This document shows, piece by piece, positions 43,522 through 53,723 of a stretch of DNA of 64,000 nucleotides. Position 1 is the stretch's first letter, and every line of letters begins with the position of its first letter. This DNA is from Methanogenium organophilum. Its GTDB lineage: Archaea; Halobacteriota; Methanomicrobia; Methanomicrobiales; Methanomicrobiaceae. The notes beneath the pieces were generated by a model that saw only the letters and a program-made list of their open reading frames with translations, made no database searches and had not been told where the DNA came from. A program made the position numbers and the translations under genes. Location of the stretch: assembly GCF_026684035.1 (NCBI RefSeq), contig NZ_CP113361.1, positions 682,001 through 746,000 on the forward strand, written 5' to 3'.

Positions 43522-44775
43522 ATGGCAGCAACAATCACAGAGAAGATCTTCTCCCGCAGATGCGCGAAAGAGATCTCAGCAGGTGACGTCATGATGGCCC
43601 CTATAGATGCGGCAATGATCCATGACATCACGGGCCCGCTTGCAATCAACAAGTTCCGTGAGATGAACGGAACAGCGGTCTTCGACCCGGCAAAGATAAT
43701 TATGCTTTTTGACCACCAGGTCCCGGCCGACTCTATTCCTGCAGCAGAAAACCAAAAGTTCATGCGGGATTTTGCTGCCGAGCAGGGTATTCTTAACTAC
43801 GACATCCACGAGGGCGTCTGCCACCAGGTGGCAGTTGAGAAAGGGCGGGTCAGGCCGGGCGACATCGTTGTCGGCTGCGACTCCCACACCTGCACCTACG
43901 GGGCAATCGGAGCATTTGCAACCGGTATCGGATCGACCGACATGGGCTTTGCACTGAAGTATGGCGCCCTCCATTTCCGGGTTCCCGAAAGCCTGAAACT
44001 CACCACAACCGGTACCTTCCAGAACCGCGTTGGAGCAAAAGACCTTATCCTCCGGATGATCGGCGACCTCTCCGTGGACGGCGCCACCTACCGGGCTGTG
44101 GAATTCACCGGTGACACCATCAGTGAAATGTCCATCCCCGCCCGAATGACCTGTTGCAATATGGCCATCGAGATGGGTGGCAAAGCGGGCATCGTCGCAC
44201 CAGACGAGATAACCCGCACTTACTGCGACGGCCGCATGGACGATGGCTGGCTCGACCTTGCCCCCGATGAAGATGCCACATATGTGCTCGAACGCGAGTA
44301 TGATGCAGCAGACCTCGTCCCCCAGATCGCAGCCCCCCACAATGTGGATAATGTCGGAGATGTGACACAGTTTGAGGGCACACCCGTCAACCAGGTTTTC
44401 ATTGGCTCCTGCACCAACGGCCGATATGAAGACCTTAAAGAGGCAGCAGAGGTACTGAACGGCCGGAAATTCGCTCCCGACATCCGGGTCATTATCGTTC
44501 CCGCCTCCAGAACAGAGTATCTCAAGGCACTCCGGGCAGGTCTCATCGAGACTTTTGTTGAGGCAGGGGGTATCGTCGAGGCGCCCTGCTGCGGTCCGTG
44601 CATGGGCGGGGCATTCGGCCTGCTCGCACCCGGAGAGGTTTCACTCTCTACCTCCAACCGCAACTTCCGCGGCAGACAGGGAAGTACCGAGGCAGAAGTC
44701 TACCTCTGCTCACCAGCTACCGCCGCTGCAAGTGCGGTCACTGGTGAGATAACCGACCCACGGGAGGTGGCCTGA
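43522..44775 (+). CDS. leuC: 3-isopropylmalate dehydratase large subunit
   Basis: A 417-residue aconitase-family large subunit for leucine synthesis. [4Fe-4S] cysteines are in IGSCTNGRYEDL and APCCGPCMGGAFG; other blocks are HEGVCHQVAVEKG, GCDSHTCTYGAIGAF and LSTSNRNFRGRQG. It is a clear paralogue of aksD at 16754. Assigned to leucine because its small subunit has a non-Arg specificity loop and the operon ends with a leuB-type dehydrogenase. No leuA is in the window. Confidence 0.92.
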   Translation: MAATITEKIFSRRCAKEISAGDVMMAPIDAAMIHDITGPLAINKFREMNGTAVFDPAKIIMLFDHQVPADSIPAAENQKFMRDFAAEQGILNYDIHEGVCHQVAVEKGRVRPGDIVVGCDSHTCTYGAIGAFATGIGSTDMGFALKYGALHFRVPESLKLTTTGTFQNRVGAKDLILRMIGDLSVDGATYRAVEFTGDTISEMSIPARMTCCNMAIEMGGKAGIVAPDEITRTYCDGRMDDGWLDLAPDEDATYVLEREYDAADLVPQIAAPHNVDNVGDVTQFEGTPVNQVFIGSCTNGRYEDLKEAAEVLNGRKFAPDIRVIIVPASRTEYLKALRAGLIETFVEAGGIVEAPCCGPCMGGAFGLLAPGEVSLSTSNRNFRGRQGSTEAEVYLCSPATAAASAVTGEITDPREVA

Positions 44776-44776
44776 T

Positions 44777-45265
44777 ATGCGTACCTGGAAATTCGGTGAC
44801 GACATCGACACCGACGCTATCATACCGGGCCGGTATCTTACCCTTTATGACCCGAACGAACTCGCGGCCCATGCCTTCGAGGGCACGCGGGACGAATTTT
44901 CACAGGAAGCGGCAGAGGGAGACATCATTGTTGCAGGCAGAAACTTCGGGTGCGGGTCATCGCGTGAACACGCCCCTATCGCTATCCGGGGTGCAGGCGT
45001 ACAGACGGTTATCGCCGTCTCCTTCGCACGTATCTTCTACCGCAACTGCATTGCGACCGGTGTCTTGCCGGTGATCTGTCCTGAGGCGGACACTATCACA
45101 GAAGACGAACCAATCGCGCTTCACTTTGATGAGGGATACCTGACTGCAGGGGAGAGAATCCTCACAGTTGAACCCGTGCCTGCGTTTATGCGAAAAATAA
45201 TCGATGCAGGCGGGCTTGTTGAATATGCAAAAAATATTACGGAGATAGAATTATGTACAAAGTAG
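44777..45265 (+). CDS. leuD: 3-isopropylmalate dehydratase small subunit
   Basis: A 162-residue swivelling subunit. The specificity loop reads GRYLTLYD where AksE has YLRT; a hydrophobic loop without the Arg favours isopropylmalate. [19 protein letters not shown] is the active-site block. It starts one base after the leuC stop and overlaps leuB by 13 bases. Confidence 0.93.
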   Translation: MRTWKFGDDIDTDAIIPGRYLTLYDPNELAAHAFEGTRDEFSQEAAEGDIIVAGRNFGCGSSREHAPIAIRGAGVQTVIAVSFARIFYRNCIATGVLPVICPEADTITEDEPIALHFDEGYLTAGERILTVEPVPAFMRKIIDAGGLVEYAKNITEIELCTK

Positions 45266-46368
45266 CCGCCATCGGCGGAGATGGAATCGGTCCTGAGATC
45301 GTGGACGCCGGACGTGTAGTCCTCGATGCTGCAGGAGAACGCTATGGATTTGACATTGACTGGACGGACTTTGACATCGGAGCAGACCGGTATCTTGCGA
45401 CAGGCGAACTTCTGACAGAAGACGACCTCAAAGAACTCAGCGCATTCAAATCCATCTACTTCGGGTCTATCGGCGATGACCGCGTTAAACCCGGCATCCT
45501 GGAAAAAGGGATTCTCCTCGGCCTCAGGTTCCATTTCGACCAGTACATCAACCTCAGGCCGGTGCGAATGCTCGCAGGGACACAAACACCCCTTGCCGGG
45601 AAAGGCCCCGAGGACATCGACTTCCTCGTCGTCCGTGAGAATACTGAAGACTTCTACGTCGGTATCGGATCACGGTTCTCCGGAAAAGAACACCGGGACC
45701 TTGAGGTCGTTCGTGACATCTATTCCATAAAATTCGGGTTGGATGTAGAGTCGGACAGCGAGGAGATTGCCTACCAGATTGGTATCATCTCCCGTGAAGG
45801 ATCGTCACGGGTTATGGAGTACGCCTTTGACGCGGCGATGAAGCGGGAGAAAAAAGTCACAAGTGTTGACAAGGCGAATGTGCTTTCAGATGTATACGGC
45901 CTCTGGCGGGATGTCTTCACCGAGACTGCCGCCCGCTATCCGGATGTTACTACTGAGTTCAACTTTGTTGACGCCGTCACCATGTGGTTTGTGAAAAACC
46001 CGGAGTGGTTTGATGTGGTCGTTGCCCCCAACATGTTCGGCGACATTATCACCGACCTTGGCGCGATGATACAGGGAGGCCTTGGTCTTGCACCGGGCGG
46101 AAACATCAACCCACAGGGCACCTCGCTCTTTGAACCGATCCACGGCTCGGCACCCAAATACAAAGGCATGAACCGGGCAAACCCCATTGCGACTATCTGG
46201 GCAGGGTCGCTCCTCCTTGAAAATCTCGGCGAACCGGAGGCGGCCGCAGCTGTCGTTGACGCAATTGTTCAGAGTATTGCTGCAAAACAGACCACTGTAG
46301 ACCTCGGCGGCACACTCGGTACCCGCGAAGCTGGCGCCTGGATTGCAGACGCCATCCGGAATAAATAA
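45253..46368 (+). CDS. leuB: 3-isopropylmalate dehydrogenase
   Basis: A 371-residue NAD-dependent beta-decarboxylating dehydrogenase. [73 protein letters not shown] and [13 protein letters not shown] are family motifs. It is longer than AksF at 19259 and of the tartrate/isopropylmalate subgroup. GGAG lies eight bases before the ATG. The context (leuCD) makes the leucine role likely. Confidence 0.92.
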   Translation: MYKVAAIGGDGIGPEIVDAGRVVLDAAGERYGFDIDWTDFDIGADRYLATGELLTEDDLKELSAFKSIYFGSIGDDRVKPGILEKGILLGLRFHFDQYINLRPVRMLAGTQTPLAGKGPEDIDFLVVRENTEDFYVGIGSRFSGKEHRDLEVVRDIYSIKFGLDVESDSEEIAYQIGIISREGSSRVMEYAFDAAMKREKKVTSVDKANVLSDVYGLWRDVFTETAARYPDVTTEFNFVDAVTMWFVKNPEWFDVVVAPNMFGDIITDLGAMIQGGLGLAPGGNINPQGTSLFEPIHGSAPKYKGMNRANPIATIWAGSLLLENLGEPEAAAAVVDAIVQSIAAKQTTVDLGGTLGTREAGAWIADAIRNK

Positions 46369-46543
46369 ACAAAAAACACAGGGGATGAACAGACATACCC
46401 CCTCAAAACGATCTCACCCACTTTTTTCCGGCATCAGGTATGTTCCCGATTCCCGCTGTCATACCGCGTTATCATACCAACCAGACCCAGTCGGATGACG
46501 AACCGAAAACATACTGTTCAGGTCGTCGGCAAACAACGTCTTG

Positions 46544-47584
46544 TTACCGGGCAAGATATTTCCGAAACTCTTCGGGTATTGACTCAATACCATCAATTGC
46601 AACATTGTTCATCTCTCTGAGACCCTCCTCAATATGCCCGACCGACTTCATCAGAAGTGTCAAAAATATCACCAGTTCCTCTGTTGTAAGAAGACCGTCC
46701 TGCAGGGCAGCCACTGTCTCTTCCAAATTTGTGCGCATATGAGAAAGCGGGCCGTTTATCCTCACAGACGTGTCTGACAGGTGTTGAACCAGCCGCATAT
46801 CGACAGCACGCTCACCACTGACATCACGGGAGAGGAGTATCATTCCGGATACAGTGCCGGCAGGGTCATGCAGGGGCGCCATTGAGACAGACACGTCAAT
46901 CACATCCCCGCTCTTTGCAATGGCAGGTATGGAGAACTCCGATATGGTCTCGCCCTTCATCACACGATCCGCAAACGCCGCGAAGGTCTTTCGAAATGCG
47001 ATGGGAACAAGATCATAAATCAACCTTCCTTTCAAATAATTCACATCATGTCCAAAGATACGTCCAACGGCGTGATTCCATCGGACAATTCTCTGGTCCA
47101 CACCCACTATCAGAACAGAATTATCCGTTGCAGCCAACAGACAATTCAGTTGTTCTGACACGGCATGGAGGCGAAAACGTTCATCACCGTCCTGAATTGT
47201 GGAAATCATACCATGAATCTCACCATTATCCCCCAGTACCGGCTCTGCCCGGTGGGCGTACCACACACCGTCATACTCAACCATCCCTGATTCCGGCTCT
47301 CCACCATTGAGCATCTTCTCGTACGGACATTCTGAAAACCGAAGCCCAAACCTGCGGACCATCTCGTAACAATGCATTCCCAGCAGATCAGCCTCTTCAA
47401 CACCATAAAAAGATAGAGCTGCCGGATTTGTATGAAATACGGTGCCATCCGACTGGAAAAACACGGCAGGTTCTTCGATCACATCCAGTTTGTCTGTCCA
47501 CAGATTTTTTCCGATCTTATCCGTCGGAATCCAGCCAGCCAGTATATCAGGCTCCCCCTGCATCTTTAATTTATGAATCAACAT
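46544..47584 (-). CDS. Two-PAS-domain protein without recognised output domain
   Basis: A 346-residue cytosolic protein. The first PAS (about residues 33-125) contains HTNPAALSFYGVEEADLLG and a CYEMVRRFG...ECPYEKML pair of cysteines. The second (about 145-260) contains VDQRIVRWNHAVGRIFGHD and ends MILLSRDVSGERAVD. The last 90 residues are helical and resemble a kinase dimerisation region but lack a phospho-His motif, and no ATPase domain follows. It may be a degenerate kinase or an adaptor that pairs with another kinase. Confidence 0.85.
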   Translation of the reverse strand: MLIHKLKMQGEPDILAGWIPTDKIGKNLWTDKLDVIEEPAVFFQSDGTVFHTNPAALSFYGVEEADLLGMHCYEMVRRFGLRFSECPYEKMLNGGEPESGMVEYDGVWYAHRAEPVLGDNGEIHGMISTIQDGDERFRLHAVSEQLNCLLAATDNSVLIVGVDQRIVRWNHAVGRIFGHDVNYLKGRLIYDLVPIAFRKTFAAFADRVMKGETISEFSIPAIAKSGDVIDVSVSMAPLHDPAGTVSGMILLSRDVSGERAVDMRLVQHLSDTSVRINGPLSHMRTNLEETVAALQDGLLTTEELVIFLTLLMKSVGHIEEGLREMNNVAIDGIESIPEEFRKYLAR

Positions 47585-47671
47585 TATCCCCCCCGGGATT
47601 CACCTGCATTCCCCACCCCTATAATTAGGAAATGCCAATGACTCCCCATTTGACCTGATATATCTTAAGAT

Positions 47672-49315
47672 TCACTCATACCCAGGAATCTTCCAGACAC
47701 GGTAGACTGAATACACTCCAATGACAAATGCGGAGAGATATCCGAAGAGAGCGAGATTATATGGCACTGATGTCTCTTCCGGAGAAAGAAAGAGCATCAT
47801 TGATGACCCGATGACAATTGCCCCGACAACAAATCCCACCAGCATCTTGTTGGAGGCGCGGTCAATGGAGCGGGAGAGATGCAGGATGTCTGTCGCCGCG
47901 ACATCAATATTGATACTGCCATCTGTCGCCTTGGTAAGTGCCCGGTTGAGTGATTTCGGTACCGACAGCACATCATCCACGATGTTCATCGTCTCCTTTG
48001 CCATATACCGGATAGTATCACGGGAGAGTATGCGTTCAATCTCCATTTCTTTGATATACGGGCCCACTTCCGTTGAGAAATGAAAATTCGGGTCCAGATG
48101 TTTACCCGTATCCAGCACCATCGCGATCACTTTGATCACCTGCATCAGGTTCATCGGCACCTGCAGGTGGTAGCGGTTCAGGAGCCCGGGAATCTGATTC
48201 ATCAGACCTGAGAGATCAAATTCTTCAATGCTCTGTCCGGAGTATTCAGAAAGGATGGTGTAGAGATCATCCTTAAAAGATTCCATGAATTTATCTTCGA
48301 TGTTTACTCCCAGATCAACAAACGAGTCCACAATCTCATCGACATCATCCTCAATGATGCCAAGAAGAAGGGTGATGATGGCGTCTTTTCGCTCCGACCG
48401 GATTATTGCAATCGATCCAAAATCAAGAAACACCAGGTCACCGGACATATCAACGAGCAGGTTCCCCCCATGCGGATCGGCGTGGAAAAAGCCGTACTTG
48501 AGGATCTGTTTGATGTAGCACTTCGTGCCCCTGTTTGCTACATCATGAGGATTGGCACCGATGAGACGAATGGATGCAACATCATCAACCCGCACACCGG
48601 TGATGTACTCCATCACAAGCACCCGTTTTCCGGAATAGTGCCAGTGTATGTCCGGGACACGCACATGAGGCACCTCTGAGACAATGGGCCGGAGGCGATC
48701 CGCATTCCTGCCATCATTGGCAAAATCAAGTTCACGGCGGATCTGTATGGCAAACTCCCGCACCATGCCGGTGGGATTATAAATCTTCATCTCCGGATAC
48801 CGGGATTCAATACGTTCTGCAAACGACTGCAGGATGGCCAGGTCCACTTCAATTAGTCCTTCAATACCCGGACGCTGGACCTTGACCGCCACAAGGGTGC
48901 CATCCCTGAGCATACCGCGGTGTACCTGTGAGAGTGAGGCTGCCGCAATGGGTGTTTCTTCCAGATACTCAAACACCTCGTTGATAGGGCCACAGTACTT
49001 TTCAATAGTGGGTTGCACCTCTCCAAAAGACAGAGAAGGAACCTTATCAGTCAGTTTCTGGAGCTCTGCAATCAGTTCCGGCGGAAGCATTTCGCGACGG
49101 GTACTGACAATCTGGCCAAATTTTATAAAGGTCGGTCCAAGCTCTTCAAGTGCAAGACGGATACGCTCGTAATCTGAAAGGTCGCTTACCGGGGCCTTCC
49201 TTCGGAACAACCGACGGGAAGTAGTTCCCGGATGCAGCTGCTCAAGAGCAATGCCAAAACCGTATTTGATGAGTACGTCAGCGATCTGGCTGTACCGTCG
49301 CAACCTGGTGACCAT
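47672..49315 (-). CDS. ubiB: UbiB/ABC1 (AarF) family atypical kinase
   Basis: A 547-residue member of the ABC1/ADCK family. The KxGQ motif is in TFIKFGQIVSTRREML, the Ala-rich loop in IAAASLSQVHRGM, the catalytic lysine in VAVKVQRPG, the catalytic loop in HADPHGGNLL and the metal-binding motif in LVFLDFGSIA. Two membrane segments lie near the C-terminus (about 495-540). In bacteria the family supports quinone synthesis; in methanogens, which lack ubiquinone, isoprenoid-lipid or other membrane roles are guesses. It is the last gene of a long minus-strand string. Confidence 0.94.
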   Translation of the reverse strand: MVTRLRRYSQIADVLIKYGFGIALEQLHPGTTSRRLFRRKAPVSDLSDYERIRLALEELGPTFIKFGQIVSTRREMLPPELIAELQKLTDKVPSLSFGEVQPTIEKYCGPINEVFEYLEETPIAAASLSQVHRGMLRDGTLVAVKVQRPGIEGLIEVDLAILQSFAERIESRYPEMKIYNPTGMVREFAIQIRRELDFANDGRNADRLRPIVSEVPHVRVPDIHWHYSGKRVLVMEYITGVRVDDVASIRLIGANPHDVANRGTKCYIKQILKYGFFHADPHGGNLLVDMSGDLVFLDFGSIAIIRSERKDAIITLLLGIIEDDVDEIVDSFVDLGVNIEDKFMESFKDDLYTILSEYSGQSIEEFDLSGLMNQIPGLLNRYHLQVPMNLMQVIKVIAMVLDTGKHLDPNFHFSTEVGPYIKEMEIERILSRDTIRYMAKETMNIVDDVLSVPKSLNRALTKATDGSINIDVAATDILHLSRSIDRASNKMLVGFVVGAIVIGSSMMLFLSPEETSVPYNLALFGYLSAFVIGVYSVYRVWKIPGYE

Positions 49316-49343
49316 CTAACGGAGGTTTAGTGGTTATATACCA

Positions 49344-50537
49344 TTAAACAATTTGCCCGTTTCGCCGTGCATTCTTCCATGGGTAGGGCACAAGTGCGAA
49401 AAAGACAAGTGATACTGCGACAGGGACTGAGATCAGGAGCATTGCGAGGGGAAGACCCGCCATATCGGCAATGTATCCGCTCACGGCCACACCCAAACCG
49501 CCCGCTCCCACTGCCAGACCCAGCATCAGCCCGGAGATAAAACCGGGACTGCCCGGCATCATTTCATGCGACATGGCAACCGTGGTGGAGAAGGTGGACC
49601 AGAGGCAGAATCCAAAGAGAATCAGGCAGACAAGAGAGAGCGTACCGGATAACATGAGCGCTGCGATGAAAAACGGTATCGCAAGCAGGGTGAAGAGCAA
49701 AACCAGCTCTTTTCTCCCGTGGGTATCGGAGAGGGTGCCGATGACTACCTGTCCGATCACACCTGCCATGAGCACACCCGATACGATGATGTTTGCCAGC
49801 GCCAGATCAAAACCCCGCACCATGCTGAGATATGCGGGCAGGAAAGCAACCGACCCGAATATTCCCCATGCACGGAAGGCGGAGCCGGTGATTAGAAGAG
49901 TGATCCCACGGTATTGCCGAAATCCGCTCCGCACCGGTGCGCCGGAGGAAGGAGAAGAGGCAGGGGCAGGGACCGCTTCTGTTTTGTAACTATCCCGCGG
50001 GATGATCACATGCAGGATTAATGCCATGCAGACACCAGGGATGATCATTGCGACAAGGCCGGGCAGTCCCCACAGGGTAACAAGGACACCCGCAATCAGG
50101 GGGCCGATGGCAAACCCGATGTTGCCTCCGACAACGAAAAATGAGGTCAGTCGACCCCGTTTGGGCCCGGAAGCGAGACGTGACACAAGGGACAGGGCAC
50201 TTGGATGGAAGAGGGCATGCCCGAGTGCCGCACAGACGGCAAAAAGAAGCGTCAGCCAATAATTCGTAATGAGCCCGATACAGGAGATGAAGAACGCACA
50301 GACGACGAGGGTATACTTCACCGGCACCCCAAAGCCCCGCCGATCACTCAGCCAGCCAAAGAGCGGCTGGGTAAAGGAAGAAGTAAGATTCCATACGGTG
50401 ACGATGAGCCCTGCGAGAAAGTAGGAGTATCCATATTGAAGGATTAACAGCGGCAGAATGGCAGAGAGTACGGGAGAATAGATATCTGTCACCACATGTG
50501 CCGCTGAAAGTCCCAGAATGGGCCGGAGATTCGTCAT
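49344..50537 (-). CDS. MFS transporter
   Basis: A 397-residue, 12-segment major facilitator. PLFGWLSDRRGFGVPVKYT in loop 2-3 and VIGTLSDTHGRKELVL in loop 8-9 are the two signature motifs. The start (LGLSAAHVVTDIYSPVLSAI) resembles the fosmidomycin-resistance-like group. Substrate unknown. Its ATG overlaps the stop of the methyltransferase gene upstream (ATGA). Confidence 0.92.
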   Translation of the reverse strand: MTNLRPILGLSAAHVVTDIYSPVLSAILPLLILQYGYSYFLAGLIVTVWNLTSSFTQPLFGWLSDRRGFGVPVKYTLVVCAFFISCIGLITNYWLTLLFAVCAALGHALFHPSALSLVSRLASGPKRGRLTSFFVVGGNIGFAIGPLIAGVLVTLWGLPGLVAMIIPGVCMALILHVIIPRDSYKTEAVPAPASSPSSGAPVRSGFRQYRGITLLITGSAFRAWGIFGSVAFLPAYLSMVRGFDLALANIIVSGVLMAGVIGQVVIGTLSDTHGRKELVLLFTLLAIPFFIAALMLSGTLSLVCLILFGFCLWSTFSTTVAMSHEMMPGSPGFISGLMLGLAVGAGGLGVAVSGYIADMAGLPLAMLLISVPVAVSLVFFALVPYPWKNARRNGQIV

Positions 50538-51154
50538 TGTTCTCCCTCTTCAGTACGCACCAATCGTATAAAATCAACCGGAATTGGCATAACGTCCCGT
50601 GTATGATGGGCAAATGTCCGGCGGATCGGAAATGTGGCGGAGATCACGGTGTCAATGGTTGCCCGCCGCCGGACGTAGGACTCCAGAAACGAATGGGACC
50701 CGCTGTTGAAGATGCCCCATACCACCTCTGCAGAAGCAAGCCCGGCATCGATGAACGGTCGGTCCGCATGGGCCCGCTGGGCACCAAAAGGCGGGTTCAT
50801 GATGACGGTATCAGCCGGCGGAATCTCCGCACCAGAGCGGGATATGTCTGCTTCAAGAAAGGTAACTTCAGCTCCAAGTTTTTCCGCATTCTTCCGGGCC
50901 ACCGCAAGGGCGTCTTTGTCCCGGTCAATGCCAATAACCTCTCCTGCGCCGAGCAGGGCCGCACCACAGGCAAGGATTCCGGTTCCACAGCCAAGATCGA
51001 CCACCCGCATACCCCGGATATCGCCCCGGCGGTCTGCCTCATGGAGAAAGCGGGCGGCCACCACCGCAGGGGTGGCATATTGTTCGCTTCTCGCGTCCGG
51101 GTCGGGAAATCCGGCGCAGTCCTCCAGCATGATCTCAAGTTGCCGAATACGCAT
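50534..51154 (-). CDS. METTL5-like N6-adenine RNA methyltransferase
   Basis: A 206-residue class I methyltransferase. The SAM motif is VVDLGCGTGILACGAALLGA near residue 50; the catalytic NPPF motif is in TVIMNPPFGAQRAHAD near residue 115. The start LEIMLEDCAGFPDPDARSEQ matches the METTL5 group, whose eukaryotic member makes one m6A in the decoding region of 18S rRNA. An rRNA target in this archaeon is inferred. It sits two bases after dph2, another translation gene. Confidence 0.88.
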   Translation of the reverse strand: MRIRQLEIMLEDCAGFPDPDARSEQYATPAVVAARFLHEADRRGDIRGMRVVDLGCGTGILACGAALLGAGEVIGIDRDKDALAVARKNAEKLGAEVTFLEADISRSGAEIPPADTVIMNPPFGAQRAHADRPFIDAGLASAEVVWGIFNSGSHSFLESYVRRRATIDTVISATFPIRRTFAHHTRDVMPIPVDFIRLVRTEEGEQ

Positions 51155-51156
51155 GA

Positions 51157-52104
51157 TTATATCTCATCAATGATGTAGTCGTCCCAGTCACGGACGCCCT
51201 GCACAATCTCATACTCCGGCGGTGAAAGAACCGGCACCGGAAACCGCACCTGATCGTCATAGGCGAGACGCGGGCAGGCGGTATTGACGTAGCATTCATA
51301 CCCGAGGTTGAGGAGCGAGTCAGGTGAGACTTCCTGCATGCAGATGATGTCTGCGACAGGCGAGAGGGACGCGAGGTGCCGGGCCAGATCCTCCCGTCGC
51401 TGACCGGTCTTGGTGCTGAGAAGAATACCCACCGTTTTCGCCTGCCGTGCTTTTTCTATCTGGGCAAACCGGCGGCGGAGGAGACGCGATGAATCAGCCT
51501 CTTCGGCTGTACCGGTATAGGGGTCAAGCGCCACTACCCGGGCACCGGTGGCAAGCCCGACACCGATTGCATGGAAGACCCCGGTGCCGACATACAGAAA
51601 CTGGTCGGTGCCTGCCGCGCGGGCAGAGGCATAGGAGCATCCAAGCACCTGGCCGCGGCATGGCGTGCGTGCATTACCTTCTCCCACCACTACCTGAAAT
51701 CCGCTGGCCTCAAGGACGGCGACAACTGCATCTGTCAGGTGAGCGTGCTGGACCGTGGTCACAAGCCCGACCGGGCGCTTTATATCCAGAAGGGCAATGG
51801 CTTTTGTTGCCATCTCCGGGTCAAAGTCAAACTGTACATATTCATAGATAACACCGGGATGGTCATCCACCGGTGCATGCCCGAAATGAATGAGCACATC
51901 GGCGAGGGCCAGCGCATCGGTTGCGAGATCACAGGCCCCATAGCACGGGTCTCCACTGATCACAACCGCATACCCTGCCTCTTTCAGAACAGCGGCCGTC
52001 TCCGGCGCCCGCCGTTTGAGCCCCTCAGGAAACTGGAGGGCTACCGTACGGGCACCGGATGCACGGAGCCTGTCCCATGTTTCAGAAGAAAGTATCTTTG
52101 ACAT
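51157..52104 (-). CDS. dph2: Diphthamide synthase Dph2
   Basis: A 315-residue archaeal Dph2, which uses a non-canonical radical SAM cluster to transfer the aminocarboxypropyl group to a histidine of elongation factor 2. The three cluster cysteines come from the three domains: GDPCYGACDLA near residue 55, GQVLGCSYASA near 160 and YVNTACPRLAYDD near 280. The ATG at 52104 was chosen for the family start (MSKILSSETWDRL); the upstream 37 residues overlap hpt out of frame. Confidence 0.95.
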   Translation of the reverse strand: MSKILSSETWDRLRASGARTVALQFPEGLKRRAPETAAVLKEAGYAVVISGDPCYGACDLATDALALADVLIHFGHAPVDDHPGVIYEYVQFDFDPEMATKAIALLDIKRPVGLVTTVQHAHLTDAVVAVLEASGFQVVVGEGNARTPCRGQVLGCSYASARAAGTDQFLYVGTGVFHAIGVGLATGARVVALDPYTGTAEEADSSRLLRRRFAQIEKARQAKTVGILLSTKTGQRREDLARHLASLSPVADIICMQEVSPDSLLNLGYECYVNTACPRLAYDDQVRFPVPVLSPPEYEIVQGVRDWDDYIIDEI

Positions 52105-52633
52105 GCACGCCTGACTCATCGACCTCGATTTCCACGAGTGCCTTATAGTCCCGTCCGATATCGCACTCACCACGTTTGATAACAACAAGGACATCCCGCA
52201 CTTCGGCTCCCGCAACTGCGAGGCCCTCGAGGAGTGCCTTCATTGTCCCACCTGTAGAGAGCACATCATCAACAATGACAACACGGTCGCCCTCCTCAAT
52301 CCCATTGAGGTAGAGTTCACCTTTGGAATAGCCGGTGGACTGGTGAAGTGCCACCTCACCCGGCAGGTCATAATGCCGTTTCCGGACGATACAGAGCGGA
52401 ATATCGGTGATAAGCGAAAGGGCCACTCCGATGTGGATGCCCATCGCCTCTGCCACCACAATCTTGTTCACCCGGGTGAGGTCTAAGACCCGCACCATCT
52501 CGATTGCAACTTCCCGCAGAAGAGCGGGTTCTACAAGGGGCACTCCATCGCTCACCGGATGGATAAAGTAATGATATTCACCACGCTGTACCATCGGACA
52601 CGATTCAAGGGAAGTAACCAATTTATTAAACAT
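52082..52633 (-). CDS. hpt: Hypoxanthine phosphoribosyltransferase (archaeal type)
   Basis: A 183-residue type I PRTase for purine salvage. The PRPP loop is VVIVDDVLSTGGTMKALLEG near residue 115, and IVRKRHYDLPGEVALHQSTG is the flexible-loop region. Archaeal members of this group prefer hypoxanthine and guanine, but adenine use cannot be excluded. It overlaps mfnA by eight bases and dph2 by 23. Confidence 0.93.
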   Translation of the reverse strand: MFNKLVTSLESCPMVQRGEYHYFIHPVSDGVPLVEPALLREVAIEMVRVLDLTRVNKIVVAEAMGIHIGVALSLITDIPLCIVRKRHYDLPGEVALHQSTGYSKGELYLNGIEEGDRVVIVDDVLSTGGTMKALLEGLAVAGAEVRDVLVVIKRGECDIGRDYKALVEIEVDESGVHVKDTFF

Positions 52634-53723
52634 GCATATCGCCCATATCCTTTAGAAATTCTTCAATTATTGTGGTGGTGATGTGCGGCATACAGACAAT
52701 TCTCATATGCCCATGACGCGTGCGGGAAACCTGCCACCCTTCCGGAGTATCCGGACAGTCAAATGACGCAACATTCACTTCCGGGTCTCCGATAACGGGA
52801 TATCCCAGCGCTGCCATCCCATCCGTGAGGCGGTGATGATTCGCCATACACTCCGCTACAACAGCAGTAAAGCCATCCCTGCCCAGGTGTTCGATGACAG
52901 CAAGAGCACCCACAACAGCCCCACCTGAGCGTGTACCTGCCAGCGTAAACTCCTGTTTCACCGTCAGATACGGTGTATCCACACTCAGGGAACAGAGCAT
53001 GGAAGGATCACGGGTTAAGAGGCAGCCAACAGGGATCGTGGACATTCCCATCTTGTGGGGGTCAACCGAGATGCTTGTGACACCCTCCAGCTGAAAGTCA
53101 AAGACGGGTGCATCCGGCAGAAACGGCAGAACAAGCCCGCCAAATGCGGCATCAACATGAAACGCCGTCTCACGGTCAAGAGCGATATCAGCGAGGGCTG
53201 CAATCGGGTCAAGCGCCCCGTACTCGGTGGTTCCGGCAACTCCTACCACAGCAACCGTGTTTTTATCCATGAGGTCTGCGGTCGCATCCGCGTCCATCCG
53301 GTAGCCATCTGATGACGGGGCGACACGCATCTCAAGGGAGAGGATTTCACATGCCTTCTCAAACGAGAAGTGGGCGGACTCCGGCACAATGACATTCGGG
53401 GAGCGCACCCCTGCGTTTCTGCGTGCCATCCTGAGGGCCTGAAGATTTGATTCTGTGCCGCCCGATGTCGCATATCCGCACGCTCCGGGAAGGTGCATCA
53501 GGGACCCCAGCCGTTCGACAAGAAGTGCCTCAAGAGAAGCAGTCCCTTCAAAGAGACCCGGATCTCCAAGGTTTGACTCAATAAAAAGGTTCATGGCCCG
53601 CACTGCCACCGGATGAGGCAGCGTGCACATGGAACTGAGTACTTTCCGATATACCCGGTCACGCTCTTTAACGGATGTTAGAAAAGAGAAGAGTTCCTCT
53701 TCTGCTATACCGTGGCTGCGCAT
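52626..53723 (-). CDS. mfnA: L-tyrosine/L-aspartate decarboxylase MfnA
   Basis: A 365-residue PLP enzyme. It makes tyramine for methanofuran and may also make beta-alanine from aspartate for coenzyme A. The PLP lysine is in SISVDPHKMGMSTIP near residue 228; ATSGGTESNLQALRMAR near 85 and FHVDAAFGGLVLPFLP near 190 are the other cofactor contacts. The ATG directly follows the ppsA stop. The methanofuran product is the substrate carrier of the Fwd and Ftr enzymes encoded at the left of the window. Confidence 0.95.
   Translation of the reverse strand: MRSHGIAEEELFSFLTSVKERDRVYRKVLSSMCTLPHPVAVRAMNLFIESNLGDPGLFEGTASLEALLVERLGSLMHLPGACGYATSGGTESNLQALRMARRNAGVRSPNVIVPESAHFSFEKACEILSLEMRVAPSSDGYRMDADATADLMDKNTVAVVGVAGTTEYGALDPIAALADIALDRETAFHVDAAFGGLVLPFLPDAPVFDFQLEGVTSISVDPHKMGMSTIPVGCLLTRDPSMLCSLSVDTPYLTVKQEFTLAGTRSGGAVVGALAVIEHLGRDGFTAVVAECMANHHRLTDGMAALGYPVIGDPEVNVASFDCPDTPEGWQVSRTRHGHMRIVCMPHITTTIIEEFLKDMGDMHV

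Noticed and set aside
43522-46368. Second isomerase/dehydrogenase set as another coenzyme B set
   Set aside because: The small-subunit loop is YLTL without the Arg, and there is no aksA-like synthase next to it; leucine synthesis fits better.
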